From assembly GCF_009909195.1 (NCBI RefSeq), contig NZ_JAAAMU010000023.1, forward strand, positions 1-64,000: a stretch of DNA of 64,000 nucleotides, read 5' to 3'. Positions 8,344 to 16,964 of this stretch are shown one piece after another. The notes under the pieces were generated by a model. It worked only from the letters and a program-made list of their open reading frames with translations. It was not told the origin of the DNA and searched no databases. The stretch's first letter is position 1. Each line of letters begins with the position of its first letter. This DNA comes from Paenibacillus sacheonensis (GTDB taxonomy: Bacteria; Bacillota; Bacilli; Paenibacillales; Paenibacillaceae). Made by a program: the position numbers and the translations under genes.

Positions 8344-8667
8344 ACTCTCTCCCTTTCATGTTCGAGTGGTTTTGAATAGCTGCACGACTCGTTGCTGTCT
8401 CCATTGTACGGAACCCTCCCAAAGGACCATATCGTTCAACCGTCTCATTTGTCGAATCTCTCCGTAGTTAATTTGAACCATGAGCGGGATCTGTTTCCAT
8501 CAAAAAAGACGTCCCATATGAGGACGCCTGTACGTAAAACATGTGTAACCGCTGCGATTAGCCTGTTTCATGATTCGCTCTTCAGAGGTCCTAAGAACGC
8601 GGCTTAAGCCCTACTTTTCCCCTGTGGTTGGCGAAACATGTAAATAATGGTAAATGCTTAATCACGT
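8344..8667. other. Non-coding spacer
   Basis: 324 bases upstream of the NlpC/P60 gene and downstream of the KTSC-like gene. Apart from the weak terminator at 8502-8528 I see no gene or RNA structure. Confidence 0.5.
8502..8528 (-). terminator. Putative intrinsic terminator
   Basis: On the minus strand a short stem GGCGTCC / GGGACGTC is followed by TTTTTT. It lies about 140 bases past the stop of the KTSC-like gene, the only upstream candidate. Confidence 0.5.
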
Positions 8668-8904
8668 CTACTTCTGTTCATATCCCGGAAACATACTGTG
8701 CAGCTGCTCTTCGGACTGGCATTTCTTCATGAGGCTCATCAGCGTATCGTACCGGTTCGGGGAATCGATGACGGTCTGGTAATCGGTCTTGCCGATCGAC
8801 GAGAAAATAGCCACATCACCTGTATGGTAGTACAGGTATAAGGATGCCTCATCCTCATTGTACGAGCAGAATGCAATTTGCTTGGACTCCACGGGTACCA
8901 GCAT
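8668..8904 (-). CDS. KTSC-like small protein
   Basis: 78 residues, cytoplasmic. The segment VPVESKQIAFCSYNEDEASL followed by YYHTGDVAIFSSI and YDTLM resembles the KTSC fold, a small domain of unknown function often found alone or beside nucleic-acid enzymes. The start at 8904 is chosen for GGGAGG eight bases upstream; an earlier in-frame ATG at 8922 lacks such a site. Monocistronic. The assignment rests on the motif pattern only. Confidence 0.65.
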   Translation of the reverse strand: MLVPVESKQIAFCSYNEDEASLYLYYHTGDVAIFSSIGKTDYQTVIDSPNRYDTLMSLMKKCQSEEQLHSMFPGYEQK

Positions 8905-9098
8905 GGTTAACGCCTCCCACATGTCAAAATTCGCAAGGACATTATTATATCTATCCCACTTTTACCCATTTCAGCACCGTATGAATCAGCTTTTGCCCAT
9001 TTTGATCACGATGAAGCGTTTACTTGCCGCCGGCGGTGTATAACGGCCATTTCCGGCCATACAATGGAAGTACACCTTACATGGAAGGATGACGCAGC

Positions 9099-10055
9099 AT
9101 GGGAAGCAAAGCACGGAAGGTCGTCATCGTGGGCGTTGGGTACGTAGGATCGACTTGTGCTTATTCCTTGATCAACCAAGCCGTCTGCGACGAGATTATG
9201 CTCGTGGACCGCACGCCGGAGCGCGCCTATGCCCAGGCGCTGGATCTATCGCACTGCATGGAGTTCGTGCATGCCCGGACGAAGATCACCACGGGTACGC
9301 TGGACCAATGCGGCGACGCGGACATCGTCGTGCTGAGCGTCGGTATCCGGCCGAAGAACATTCAGAGCCGGCTCGAGGTGCTGGAGTCGGCTTACGATAT
9401 TCACAAGCCGTTGATCGGACCTATCATGGCAAGCGGATTTGACGGCATCTTCCTCGTCGCCTCCAATCCCGTAGACATCGTCACCCATATGGTCTGGCGC
9501 TTGTCCGGCCTGCCGCGCAGCCAAGTGTTCGGCACCGGCACCTCGATCGATTCCTCGCGTTTGAAGACGCTGCTGTCCTACTATCTCGCCGTGGATCCGC
9601 GCAGCGTCAGCGGCTACGTGCTCGGCGAGCACGGAGACTCCCAGTTCCCGGTCTGGTCGCATGTCACGGTGGGCGGCAAGCCCTTGCTCGACATCATCAA
9701 GCAGCATCCCGCCCGCTTCGGCCATCTGAAGCTGGACGAGATCGCCCGCCAAACGATGGAGAGCGGACTGGAAATCTACAAGCTGAAGGGCTCGACCTAC
9801 TTCGGGATCGGCAATGCGCTGGCCTATATTATCCGCTCGATCTTGAATGACGAGCATAGAATCATCGCCGTGTCCGCCGTGCTGGATGGCGAATACGGCT
9901 TCTCGGATCTCTGCCTCGGCGTACCTGCCATCATTGCCCGCTGCGGCATGAAGGAGATCGTGGAGCTGAATCTGACGCCGGCCGAGCAGGAACAGCTGGC
10001 TCGCTCCGGCGCCGTCATTCAGCAGGCCATCAACAGTCTGCCGCTTGCGCCGTAG
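9099..10055 (+). CDS. L-lactate/malate dehydrogenase family enzyme with atypical specificity loop
   Basis: 318-residue NAD-dependent 2-hydroxyacid dehydrogenase. Seen: dinucleotide motif GVGYVG at 12-17 with Asp37 for NAD, SNPVDI at 122-127, the substrate arginine Arg154 after DSS, and the catalytic GEHGDS motif with His178. The mobile loop keeps the catalytic arginine (Arg91), but the position that is Gln in lactate and Arg in malate dehydrogenases is Pro85, preceded by Arg84. The preferred 2-oxo acid is therefore uncertain. The start at 9099 is preceded by an AAGGAT-like site. Monocistronic. Confidence 0.82.
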   Translation: MGSKARKVVIVGVGYVGSTCAYSLINQAVCDEIMLVDRTPERAYAQALDLSHCMEFVHARTKITTGTLDQCGDADIVVLSVGIRPKNIQSRLEVLESAYDIHKPLIGPIMASGFDGIFLVASNPVDIVTHMVWRLSGLPRSQVFGTGTSIDSSRLKTLLSYYLAVDPRSVSGYVLGEHGDSQFPVWSHVTVGGKPLLDIIKQHPARFGHLKLDEIARQTMESGLEIYKLKGSTYFGIGNALAYIIRSILNDEHRIIAVSAVLDGEYGFSDLCLGVPAIIARCGMKEIVELNLTPAEQEQLARSGAVIQQAINSLPLAP

Positions 10056-10070
10056 TTGTATCTGAACAGC

Positions 10071-10120
10071 AAAAAAACAGTCCCGGCCCACGCATTGCGG
10101 CAGCGTGCGGCCAGAACTGT
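10071..10120 (-). terminator. Intrinsic terminator for the zinc-ribbon gene
   Basis: Minus-strand stem ACAGTTCTGGCCG / GGCCGGGACTGT with an inner CACGC/GCGTG extension, then seven T. It may also stop lactate dehydrogenase transcripts, but there is no T-run on the plus strand. Confidence 0.85.
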
Positions 10121-10194
10121 TCGTCTGAATATCTAGTCATGATTGCGCTTTAACAGGCTGTTGTACGGCTGATAACAGCGTGAAGACGAAGCTG

Positions 10195-10683
10195 TTAATA
10201 AGTCGCCTCGGCAGCCGTACTGTTCAAGCCCCCGCCGCAGGATACGCAGAACTTCGCGTTCAGCTCGTTCTCCGTGTGGCATTGGTTGCAGATGACGACG
10301 ATTTCGCCGACCGTATTCTCGGCCCTCGGCTCCTCGGCGAGCGCCGCTCCGCAGTCCGGACAGAACTTGGCATCCAGCGCGACGACCTTGCCGCAGGTAC
10401 ATGTCTTCTCGTTGCGCGTCATCTTGATCCGTTCTTCAAGCATCCGAATCTCGGCTTGCAGTTCGTCCGCCTGACGGCAGCAATCGATCACTTCCTGCTC
10501 GTTGGCAGCGATGTTGCCCGCTTGATGGCCGCGGTAGACCGCCGTCCCGATTTGGACGCACAGCTTCTCGATGTCTTTCTCTTTACCGGAAATTTGCGCT
10601 TTCAGCTTCGTGATCTCGACGGTTTGCTGCGCTTTCTTCGCTGCATCCGACGCCCCCTGTTTGACTTTATCGAAAAAGGACAT
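10195..10683 (-). CDS. Coiled-coil protein with two zinc ribbons
   Basis: 162 residues. The N-terminal ~90 residues are a charged helical coiled coil (KLKAQISGKEKDIEKL). Two C-terminal zinc ribbons follow: Cys95/97-Cys108/111 (KFCPDCG) and Cys132/135-Cys146/149 (KFCVSCG). No signal peptide or membrane segment. Such proteins are common in Firmicutes with unknown function. Monocistronic with a strong terminator downstream. Confidence 0.8.
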   Translation of the reverse strand: MSFFDKVKQGASDAAKKAQQTVEITKLKAQISGKEKDIEKLCVQIGTAVYRGHQAGNIAANEQEVIDCCRQADELQAEIRMLEERIKMTRNEKTCTCGKVVALDAKFCPDCGAALAEEPRAENTVGEIVVICNQCHTENELNAKFCVSCGGGLNSTAAEATY

Positions 10684-10841
10684 AATAAATCGACTCCTTC
10701 ATAATTTCGTCTAGCTTTGTCGCTTTCGCTTATTTTACCATAACCGCCCTGCCGAATCACTTCTATTCGCGTCAGATTGGCCGGAAATATTCAGCCGCGC
10801 TCTCTTCCTATCGTATGAGAACGGCGATAGCGCAAGAACTA

Positions 10842-10872
10842 CAAAAAGACCGTACTCGCGGGGAGTACGGTC
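10842..10872 (-). terminator. Intrinsic terminator for the ABC-F gene
   Basis: Minus-strand stem ACCGTACTC / GAGTACGGT with a short loop, then CTTTTTG, 14 bases past the stop codon. Confidence 0.85.
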
Positions 10873-10885
10873 TGCCGTTCTTCTC

Positions 10886-12508
10886 TTATTCCGCCGGATA
10901 CATACGCTCGCGGAGCGCTTTGACTTCGGCGCTCTCGAGGTACTCGTCATACGACATCATCCGGTCGATAATGCCGTTCGGCGTAATCTCGATGATGCGG
11001 TTCGCGATCGTCTGCACGAACTGATGGTCATGCGACGTGAAGATGAGCGTACCGTCGAAATCGATCAAGCCGTTGTTGAGCGCGGTGATCGATTCCAAAT
11101 CCAAGTGGTTCGTCGGTTCGTCCATGAGGAGCACGTTGGAACCGGACAGCATCATCTTGGACAGCATGCAGCGCACTTTCTCGCCTCCGGAGAGGACGCT
11201 CGCTTTCTTCAGCGCTTCGTCGCCGGAGAAGAGCATCCGGCCGAGGAAACCGCGGATGAAGCTCTCGTCTTGATCCTTGGAATATTGGCGCAGCCAATCG
11301 ACGAGATTCAGTTCGATACCGTCGAAATACTGGGAGTTGTCTTTGGGGAAATACGCCTGGGTCGTCGTGACGCCCCACGAGTACGTACCCGCGTCCGCTT
11401 CCGTCTCGCCCATCAGCACCTGCATGAGCAGCGTCTTCGGCAGCGTGTTCGGTCCGACGAGAGCGACTTTGTCGCCTTTGTTGAGCGCCAGCGTCAGGTT
11501 GTCGATCAACACGGTGCCGTCGATGGATTTCGTCAACCCTTCGGTCAGCAGTAATTGCTTGCCTGCTTCGCGTTCCGGCTTGAAGTTGATGAACGGATAT
11601 TTGCGGTTCGACGGACGAATGTCGTCGAGCGAGATTTTGTCGAGCAGCTTCTTCCGGGAAGTCGCCTGCTTGGACTTGGATTTGTTGGCGCTGAAGCGCT
11701 GGATGAACGCTTGCAGCTCCTTGATCTTGTCTTCCTTCTTCTTGTTGTTGTCGCGCATGAGCGTCAGCGCCAGCTGGCTGGACTCGTACCAGAAATCGTA
11801 GTTGCCGACGTACATCTGGATCTTGCCGAAATCGATATCCGCGATATGCGTGCACACTTGGTTCAAGAAGTGCCGGTCATGGGATACGACGATAACGGTG
11901 CCTTCATAACCGCCGAGGAAGTTCTCGAGCCACTCGATCGATTGCATGTCGAGATGGTTGGTAGGCTCATCGAGGAGCAGGATCTGCGGATTGCCGAACA
12001 ACGCTTGCGCGAGAAGGACGCGGACTTTCTCGTTGCCGGACAATTCCGCCATCCGCTTATCGTGCATATCCGGCGTTATGCCTAGACCGTTCAGCATGCC
12101 TGCCGCTTCGGATTCCGCTTCCCAGCCGTTCATGTCGGCGAATTCCGCTTCAAGCTCGCCAGCGCGCATGCCGTCTTCGTCGGTGAATTCGGCCTTCGCG
12201 TAGATAGCGTCCTTCTCCTTCATGACTTCGTACAGCTTCTTGTAACCCATGATAACCGTCTCGAGCACGAGGTTCTCGTCGTACTCGTAATGGTTCTGCT
12301 TCAGAACCGCGAAACGCTCGCCCGGCGTCATATGCACTTCGCCGCTCGTTTGCTCCACTTCGCCGGACAGAATCTTCAGGAACGTCGATTTGCCGGCGCC
12401 GTTCGCGCCGATCAAGCCGTAACAGTTGCCTGGCGTAAACTTAATATTAACATCTTCGAATAACGCGCGTTTGCCGTATCGAAGCGTGATGCCGCTTGTA
12501 CTGATCAT
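10886..12508 (-). CDS. ykpA: ABC-F family ATPase (YkpA-like)
   Basis: 540 residues, the length of B. subtilis YkpA. Two ABC domains are joined by the ABC-F linker (about 245-305, rich in Lys) with no membrane domain; members act on the ribosome. Domain 1: Walker A GANGAGKST at 34-42, signature LSGNEKV (157-163), Walker B LLLDEPTNHLD. Domain 2: signature LSGGEKV and LLMDEPTNHLD are normal, but its Walker A reads GPNTLPKT (353-360), with Pro before the key Lys. This divergence may be a trait of the subfamily. The metallohydrolase gene lies 80 bases upstream on the same strand. Confidence 0.92.
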   Translation of the reverse strand: MISTSGITLRYGKRALFEDVNIKFTPGNCYGLIGANGAGKSTFLKILSGEVEQTSGEVHMTPGERFAVLKQNHYEYDENLVLETVIMGYKKLYEVMKEKDAIYAKAEFTDEDGMRAGELEAEFADMNGWEAESEAAGMLNGLGITPDMHDKRMAELSGNEKVRVLLAQALFGNPQILLLDEPTNHLDMQSIEWLENFLGGYEGTVIVVSHDRHFLNQVCTHIADIDFGKIQMYVGNYDFWYESSQLALTLMRDNNKKKEDKIKELQAFIQRFSANKSKSKQATSRKKLLDKISLDDIRPSNRKYPFINFKPEREAGKQLLLTEGLTKSIDGTVLIDNLTLALNKGDKVALVGPNTLPKTLLMQVLMGETEADAGTYSWGVTTTQAYFPKDNSQYFDGIELNLVDWLRQYSKDQDESFIRGFLGRMLFSGDEALKKASVLSGGEKVRCMLSKMMLSGSNVLLMDEPTNHLDLESITALNNGLIDFDGTLIFTSHDHQFVQTIANRIIEITPNGIIDRMMSYDEYLESAEVKALRERMYPAE

Positions 12509-12588
12509 GTTCAGGTATCCCGTCCTTCGCTAATAATGTTACTCATCACACCATTATAGCACATATGCGCGGGGCGATGCTTACTTGT

Positions 12589-13530
12589 TTAGGTGACTTG
12601 ACTCAGGCGTTTGCTCAGCTGCCACGTCTCGCCATGGGGCATAATTCGTACGGTGTCGTCCGTCAGCTGAAGCCGGCGCATCTCCGCTTCCAACCGGTCG
12701 AGCGCTTCCCGCGGCGTATCGTCAGCCAGCTTGTAAGAACCGTAATGCATCGGAACGAAGTGGCGCGCGCCCGTATCGCGGAAGGCCTGAAGCGCCTCTT
12801 CCGGCGTCACGTGCTGCGCGCTCATGAACCATTCCGGATCATAGGCGCCGATCGGCATGAGGGCAACGTCGATATTCGCGAAACGGCTGCCGACTTCCTT
12901 GAAGCCCTCGAAATACCCGCTGTCCCCCGCAAAATAAACGGTAGGCGCGTCCTTGCTCTCCACCACGAAGCCGCCCCAGCGGGACGAATTCGTATCGACG
13001 AGCGTGCGCCTCGTCCAGTGCTGCGCCGGAACGAAGTTGAACGTGACGCCGCGAACGACGGCCGACTGCCACCAGTCCAGCTCGATGATGGACGAGAAGC
13101 CTTTGCGCCGCAGCTTGTCGGCCAGGCCGACGGGAACGATGAGCATCTTGCTGCCGGTCAGCTGTTTGAGCGAAGCGATGTTGAGATGATCGTAATGCGA
13201 ATGCGATATCAGAATCACGTCGATCGGAGGCACGTCCGCTATGTTGATCCCCGGCGCCGACAGACGCCTGTGGAAAGCCAGCTTCTCGGCCCAGATCGGA
13301 TCCGTGATGATGTTCAGTCCGCCCAGTTGAATGAAGAACGTGGAATGGCCGACCCAGGTCAGCGTCGGGTCGCTTGTGTTGCCGTGCAGGAATACGAGGT
13401 CCGGCTCGACGACCGGAATTCGGAAGGAATAATCCTTGGCCTTCATTTTTCCGCCGCGCGACCTCCGCCATTGTCTGACTTCGCGAAACGTTTTGGGTAC
13501 GGCCGTCGGATTGGAATTCGAATATCGCAT
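12589..13530 (-). CDS. Metallo-beta-lactamase-fold hydrolase (NAPE-PLD/UlaG-like)
   Basis: About 313 residues, cytoplasmic. The metal-binding motif HSHYDH is at 110-115, preceded by the TWVGHSTFFIQ strand typical of UlaG/NAPE-PLD-like hydrolases. Later ligands are in PAQHW, FAGDSGYF and PMHYGSY. The substrate is probably a phosphoester or lactone but cannot be named. An ATG at 13542 directly abuts its GGGAG, so the next in-frame ATG (13530) was chosen; both give the same domain. It may be co-transcribed with the ABC-F gene 80 bases downstream. Confidence 0.85.
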   Translation of the reverse strand: MRYSNSNPTAVPKTFREVRQWRRSRGGKMKAKDYSFRIPVVEPDLVFLHGNTSDPTLTWVGHSTFFIQLGGLNIITDPIWAEKLAFHRRLSAPGINIADVPPIDVILISHSHYDHLNIASLKQLTGSKMLIVPVGLADKLRRKGFSSIIELDWWQSAVVRGVTFNFVPAQHWTRRTLVDTNSSRWGGFVVESKDAPTVYFAGDSGYFEGFKEVGSRFANIDVALMPIGAYDPEWFMSAQHVTPEEALQAFRDTGARHFVPMHYGSYKLADDTPREALDRLEAEMRRLQLTDDTVRIMPHGETWQLSKRLSQVT

Positions 13531-14174
13531 TTCTCTCAACATCTCCCGTATATATGCTGGCGTCCTGGCGCCCGCGCCGCGCGGCGTAACCGCGCCTCCT
13601 CGCTCCCCGGAACCGGACTGCTCTCTTGTACTTCAAAGATACCAAGGTTAATTCTATTAATCAAACCGCGGAAAGCGCTATAATCGGGCGGATTGTGAAC
13701 GGGAGGCGACACATTCGCGGGCAGAGAGGGAATGCAGGGTGAATAGCGCAAAAAACGAGAAGACCGTCCTTCCGCCGGGAGCTGCGGGAGAACGGCCTTA
13801 ATCGGTCTAGCGATGAAAAAATAGGTCAAGCCTGTACGCGCGGAATGAGAGGGTAGCGTTAGCGGAATCGCGTTAGCGGTGTCCCGTTTGCGGAATCGCG
13901 TTAGCGGAGTCGATGGGATCCCCGTTCGACTCGGGTCGTCAATTCCCTTAGATAAGCTTGCATTAATTGGCCGGCATCCTATTCCGAGTAGATGTGGCTG
14001 GACAACGTGCTCACCAAGAAAAACGCTGGTGACAATCGCAAAGCCATACTCCCCGACTCGAAGTGCATCACCCGCGGGTTTGAGATTGGCAGCGCGAATG
14101 GTTTACACTAGGGGGACAGCAATAATTCCGATAATAGAAGAAGTCTGCATGCGCGGACATGGAGGTATAACAAT
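13531..14174. other. Intergenic region with a stray terminator and short repeats
   Basis: 644 bases between divergent genes. It holds a minus-strand terminator-like hairpin at 13750-13799 (12-bp stem, T-run) with no obvious gene feeding it, and four 14-bp tandem units at 13856-13911. One open frame at 13879-14178 has no recognisable domain or good start and is probably not a gene. Confidence 0.6.
13856..13911. repeat. 14-bp tandem repeat, four units
   Basis: Units GCGTTAGCGGAATC, GCGTTAGCGGTGTC, CCGTTTGCGGAATC and GCGTTAGCGGAGTC follow directly on each other in non-coding DNA. Confidence 0.85.
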
Positions 14175-15347
14175 ATGAAATTGATTGGTATAGAACCTAC
14201 GCCAAGCCCGAATTCGATGAAGCTGAACGTGGACGAGAAGCTGGCGCCCGGCATACGGTCGAGCTACACGCCGGCCGACGCGGCCGGCGCGCCTGAGCCG
14301 CTACGCAGTCTGCTTGCCATCGACGGCGTGCGCGGCTTGTTCCGCACGGCGGATTTCATTGCGCTCGACCGGAAGCCGGGGGCGGACTGGGAGCGCATCC
14401 TGACCGCGGCGCGGCAGCTGCTGCAAAGCGACGAGGCCGGCGGCGCCGGCAGCGGCGGCGGGCCGGGCTCGGCCGACGCCTTCGGCGAAGCGCACGCGTT
14501 CGTGCAGCTGTATCGGGGAATCCCGATGCAGGTACGCGTGCGCACGCCGGGCGGCGAGTCCCGCGCCGCCATGCCCGCGGCGTTCACGGACGCGGTCACC
14601 CGCGCGGCGGCCGCTTCGATGATCCGCGAGCGGAGGCTCGAGGAGCTCGGCGTCCGGTACGGCGAGCCGGACGAGATCGCCGCGGAGCTCGTGCGCGAGC
14701 TGGAAGCCGCTTATCCGCTGGAGCGGCTGGACGCCCTCGTCGAAGCGGCGCTCGCGCTCGGCTCCGCCGCGGGCGAGGAAGCTGCGGCCGCGCCTGCCGT
14801 GCGGCCTGCGCCGCTGACCGCGGAGCAGCTCGCGGAGCGCCTGGCGGACCCGGACTGGTCGGTCCGCTACGAGGCGCTCGACCGCACGGCGCCGGAGCCG
14901 GCGATGCTGCCGTCCCTCGCGCGGGCGATCGCCGACGACAACGCCTCCATCCGGCGGCTCGCCGTCGTCTACCTCGGCGAGCTGCGCCTGCCGGAGACGA
15001 TGCCTCTGCTCTTCGCGGCGCTGAAGGACGCGTCGGCATCCGTCCGGCGCACCGCCGGCGACACGCTGTCCGATCTCGGCGACCCCGCCGCGACCGGACC
15101 GATGATCCAAGCGCTGCGCGACCGCAACAAGCTGGTCCGCTGGCGCGCCGCGCGCTTCCTCTATGAGGCGGGCGACGACACCGCCGTGGAAGCGCTGGAA
15201 CAAGCCGCGGCCGACCCGGAATACGAGGTCAGCCTGCAGGCGCGCATCGCGCTCGAGCGCATCCAGCGCGGCGAAGAAGCTGCCGGCTCCGTCTGGCAGC
15301 AGATGACGCGCAGCCGCGAGAGCGGCGGTGACGCCGGAGGGCTATGA
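14175..15347 (+). CDS. CvfC-like conserved virulence factor C family protein (NifU-N-like plus HEAT repeats)
   Basis: 390 residues. The N-terminus (IGIEPTPSPNSMKLNVDEKL) is the Nfu/NifU N-terminal type fold, with VRGLFRTADFIALDRKPGADW typical of that domain up to ~85. A Gly-rich linker (89-100) and a middle domain follow. The C-terminal part (~215-370) is made of HEAT-type helical repeats (DPDWSVRYEALD, DDNASIRRLAVVYLGEL, DASASVRRTAGDTLSDLGD). This architecture matches S. aureus CvfC and B. subtilis YpgR, whose biochemical role is not established. RBS GGAGG upstream. Very GC-rich coding sequence. Confidence 0.82.
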   Translation: MKLIGIEPTPSPNSMKLNVDEKLAPGIRSSYTPADAAGAPEPLRSLLAIDGVRGLFRTADFIALDRKPGADWERILTAARQLLQSDEAGGAGSGGGPGSADAFGEAHAFVQLYRGIPMQVRVRTPGGESRAAMPAAFTDAVTRAAAASMIRERRLEELGVRYGEPDEIAAELVRELEAAYPLERLDALVEAALALGSAAGEEAAAAPAVRPAPLTAEQLAERLADPDWSVRYEALDRTAPEPAMLPSLARAIADDNASIRRLAVVYLGELRLPETMPLLFAALKDASASVRRTAGDTLSDLGDPAATGPMIQALRDRNKLVRWRAARFLYEAGDDTAVEALEQAAADPEYEVSLQARIALERIQRGEEAAGSVWQQMTRSRESGGDAGGL

Positions 15348-15429
15348 GGCGGAGCTTGCCGTGAAAGTGGCGCAGACGCCGGGGCGTTTAAGGCGGCACT
15401 TTCCGTGGAAGCGTCGTTTAAGCGTAGCA

Positions 15430-15945
15430 CTCCCCTGGGCCGAACCAAAAGCTGCACCACAGCGCTTTTCATGCTTTTGGCTGCCGTAAACCTCGAAAAA
15501 GCTGCCACACGGCAGCTTTTTTGCTTCACTAGGACGCCGACGCCGGCCAAAAGCTGCAGAATAGCAGCTTTCCACCCTTTCCAGCACCCAAATACTCCGA
15601 AAAGCTGCCAACCGGCAGCTTTTTCGCTTTACTAAGACGCCGACGCTGGCCAAAAGCTGCAGAACAGCAGCTTTCCACCCTTTCCACCGCTCAAATACTC
15701 CGCAAAGCTGCCACACGGCAGCTTTTTTGCTTCACTAGGACGCCGACGCCGGCCAAATGCTGCAGAATAGCAGCTTTCCACCCTTCCACCGCCCAAATAC
15801 TCCAAAAAGCTGCAGAACAGCAGCTTTCCACCCTTTCCACCGCTCAAATACTCCGCAAAGCTGCCACACGGCAGCATTTTCGCTTTACTAAGACGCCGCC
15901 TTGCCTCTCCCGGTGGCTGCTCAACAGCAGCTTTCACGCTCCCCA
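15430..15945. repeat. ~103-bp tandem array of paired hairpins
   Basis: Units begin at about 15498, 15601 and 15704, then one after 153 bp (15857), i.e. with an extra half unit. A decayed copy precedes them. Each unit holds two perfect stem-loops: AAGCTGCC-N4-GGCAGCTT followed by a T-run, and AAAGCTGC-N6-GCAGCTTT. Between them lies the conserved GACGCCGACGCCGGCC. Open frames here are repeat artefacts. Confidence 0.85.
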
Positions 15946-16108
15946 CAGACGTAACACGCCGATATCTGCCAACCGATGCACATCGGCAGCTTTACCACTA
16001 TAGCAAGCTGCTCTCCGGACCAAAGTTACACAACACGATGTGGTTCCAGCTCGCCATGCAACCCAATATCGTCCACGCTCGCGAACATAAACCTTTCTCC
16101 CTGCAGCC

Positions 16109-16292
16109 TAACGATCGTGAGAGAGGCTAATCGGCTCAAAGTGGCCATTTCTTTTAGCTAACGATTGTCAGGAAGCTTATTGCGGGAATTTCCCGTATCA
16201 AATAGCTCCTCTACGTATAATAAGGTCTGTCACAAACGTTAGCGTTTTATAAGCTGCCTTATCCGTAGAATAGCGGCGATGACAATCGTTAG
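16109..16292. repeat. Copies of the dispersed AACG-type imperfect palindrome
   Basis: About four copies at 16109-16130, 16159-16181, 16218-16243 and 16269-16292. All share the TAACGA(T/A) or CGTTAG ends seen at 2173-2306 and 49743-50078. The rest of 15946-16560 shows no gene. Confidence 0.55.
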
Positions 16293-16567
16293 GTTTCCGT
16301 CTGCATTCACATTGCTTGTTCAACGGCTTTCGAAGCCTGGGACGCTAGTTTGAAAACGATGCATAGTTGGGTATTGACCGCCGCTTGCCTAAAGCGCATC
16401 TAATATGGATTTCTGATATGCCTTCGGCATGGCAGGCGAAACATTCGCTGAAACGCTTCGCAATGGCTCGCTTCAGAATCTGCAAACCTCCATCTTTCCC
16501 TCGGAATCGCACCTCGGCGAAAGACACCTACAATGAGCACTGCACTGAGCACTGCACTGAATACCAC

Positions 16568-16613
16568 AAAAAAGAGCTTTGGCCCCCTTGCTGCGGTAAG
16601 GTCCAAAGCTCTT
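16568..16613 (-). terminator. Intrinsic terminator
   Basis: Stem AGAGCTTTGG / CCAAAGCTCT with a ~20-base loop; on the minus strand it is followed by TTTTTT. It is the first terminator past the GH78-like gene, about 350 bases downstream and beyond the 7-bp satellite. Confidence 0.7.
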
Positions 16614-16727
16614 GCTCATGATTTGCATACTTGCTGCTGGCAAGCATGTTCACTTATTCAATTGACTATGCTGGGTACTAGATAGCGAGCTAATTAGTTG
16701 CTGGTCTCGTCGTTTACTAGTTAAAGG

Positions 16728-16945
16728 TTACTACTTGTTACTTGTTACTTGTTACTTGTTACTTGTTACTTGTTACTTGTTACTTGTTACTTGTTACTTG
16801 TTACTTATTACTTGTTACTTGTTACTTGTTACTTGCCACTTGTTACTTGCCACTTGCCACTTGCTACTTGCTAATTGCTACTTGCTACTTGCTACCTGCT
16901 AATTGCTACCTGCTAATTGCTAATTGCTACTTGCTACCTGCTAGC
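16728..16945. repeat. 7-bp satellite (TTACTTG)n
   Basis: About 31 head-to-tail 7-bp units. The left half is almost pure TTACTTG; the right half drifts to CCACTTG, CTACTTG, CTAATTG and CTACCTG. Because 7 x 3 = 21, one frame reads as a 7-residue protein repeat, but it has no start signal and is not a gene. Confidence 0.95.
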
Positions 16946-16964
16946 TATTAACTCCACAACCTCT

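Noticed and set aside
13879-14178. A 99-residue plus-strand frame before the CvfC-like gene
   Set aside because: It begins in the 14-bp repeat, has no recognisable domain and runs into the RBS of the next gene.
15342-15946. Minus-strand frames with repeated KLPCGSF-type segments
   Set aside because: They arise from the hairpin array; no RBS, and hairpin arms are conserved rather than codons.
16742-16951. Frame encoding a perfect 7-residue protein repeat
   Set aside because: Any 7-bp satellite gives this in an open frame; no RBS and the repeat decays without regard to codons.
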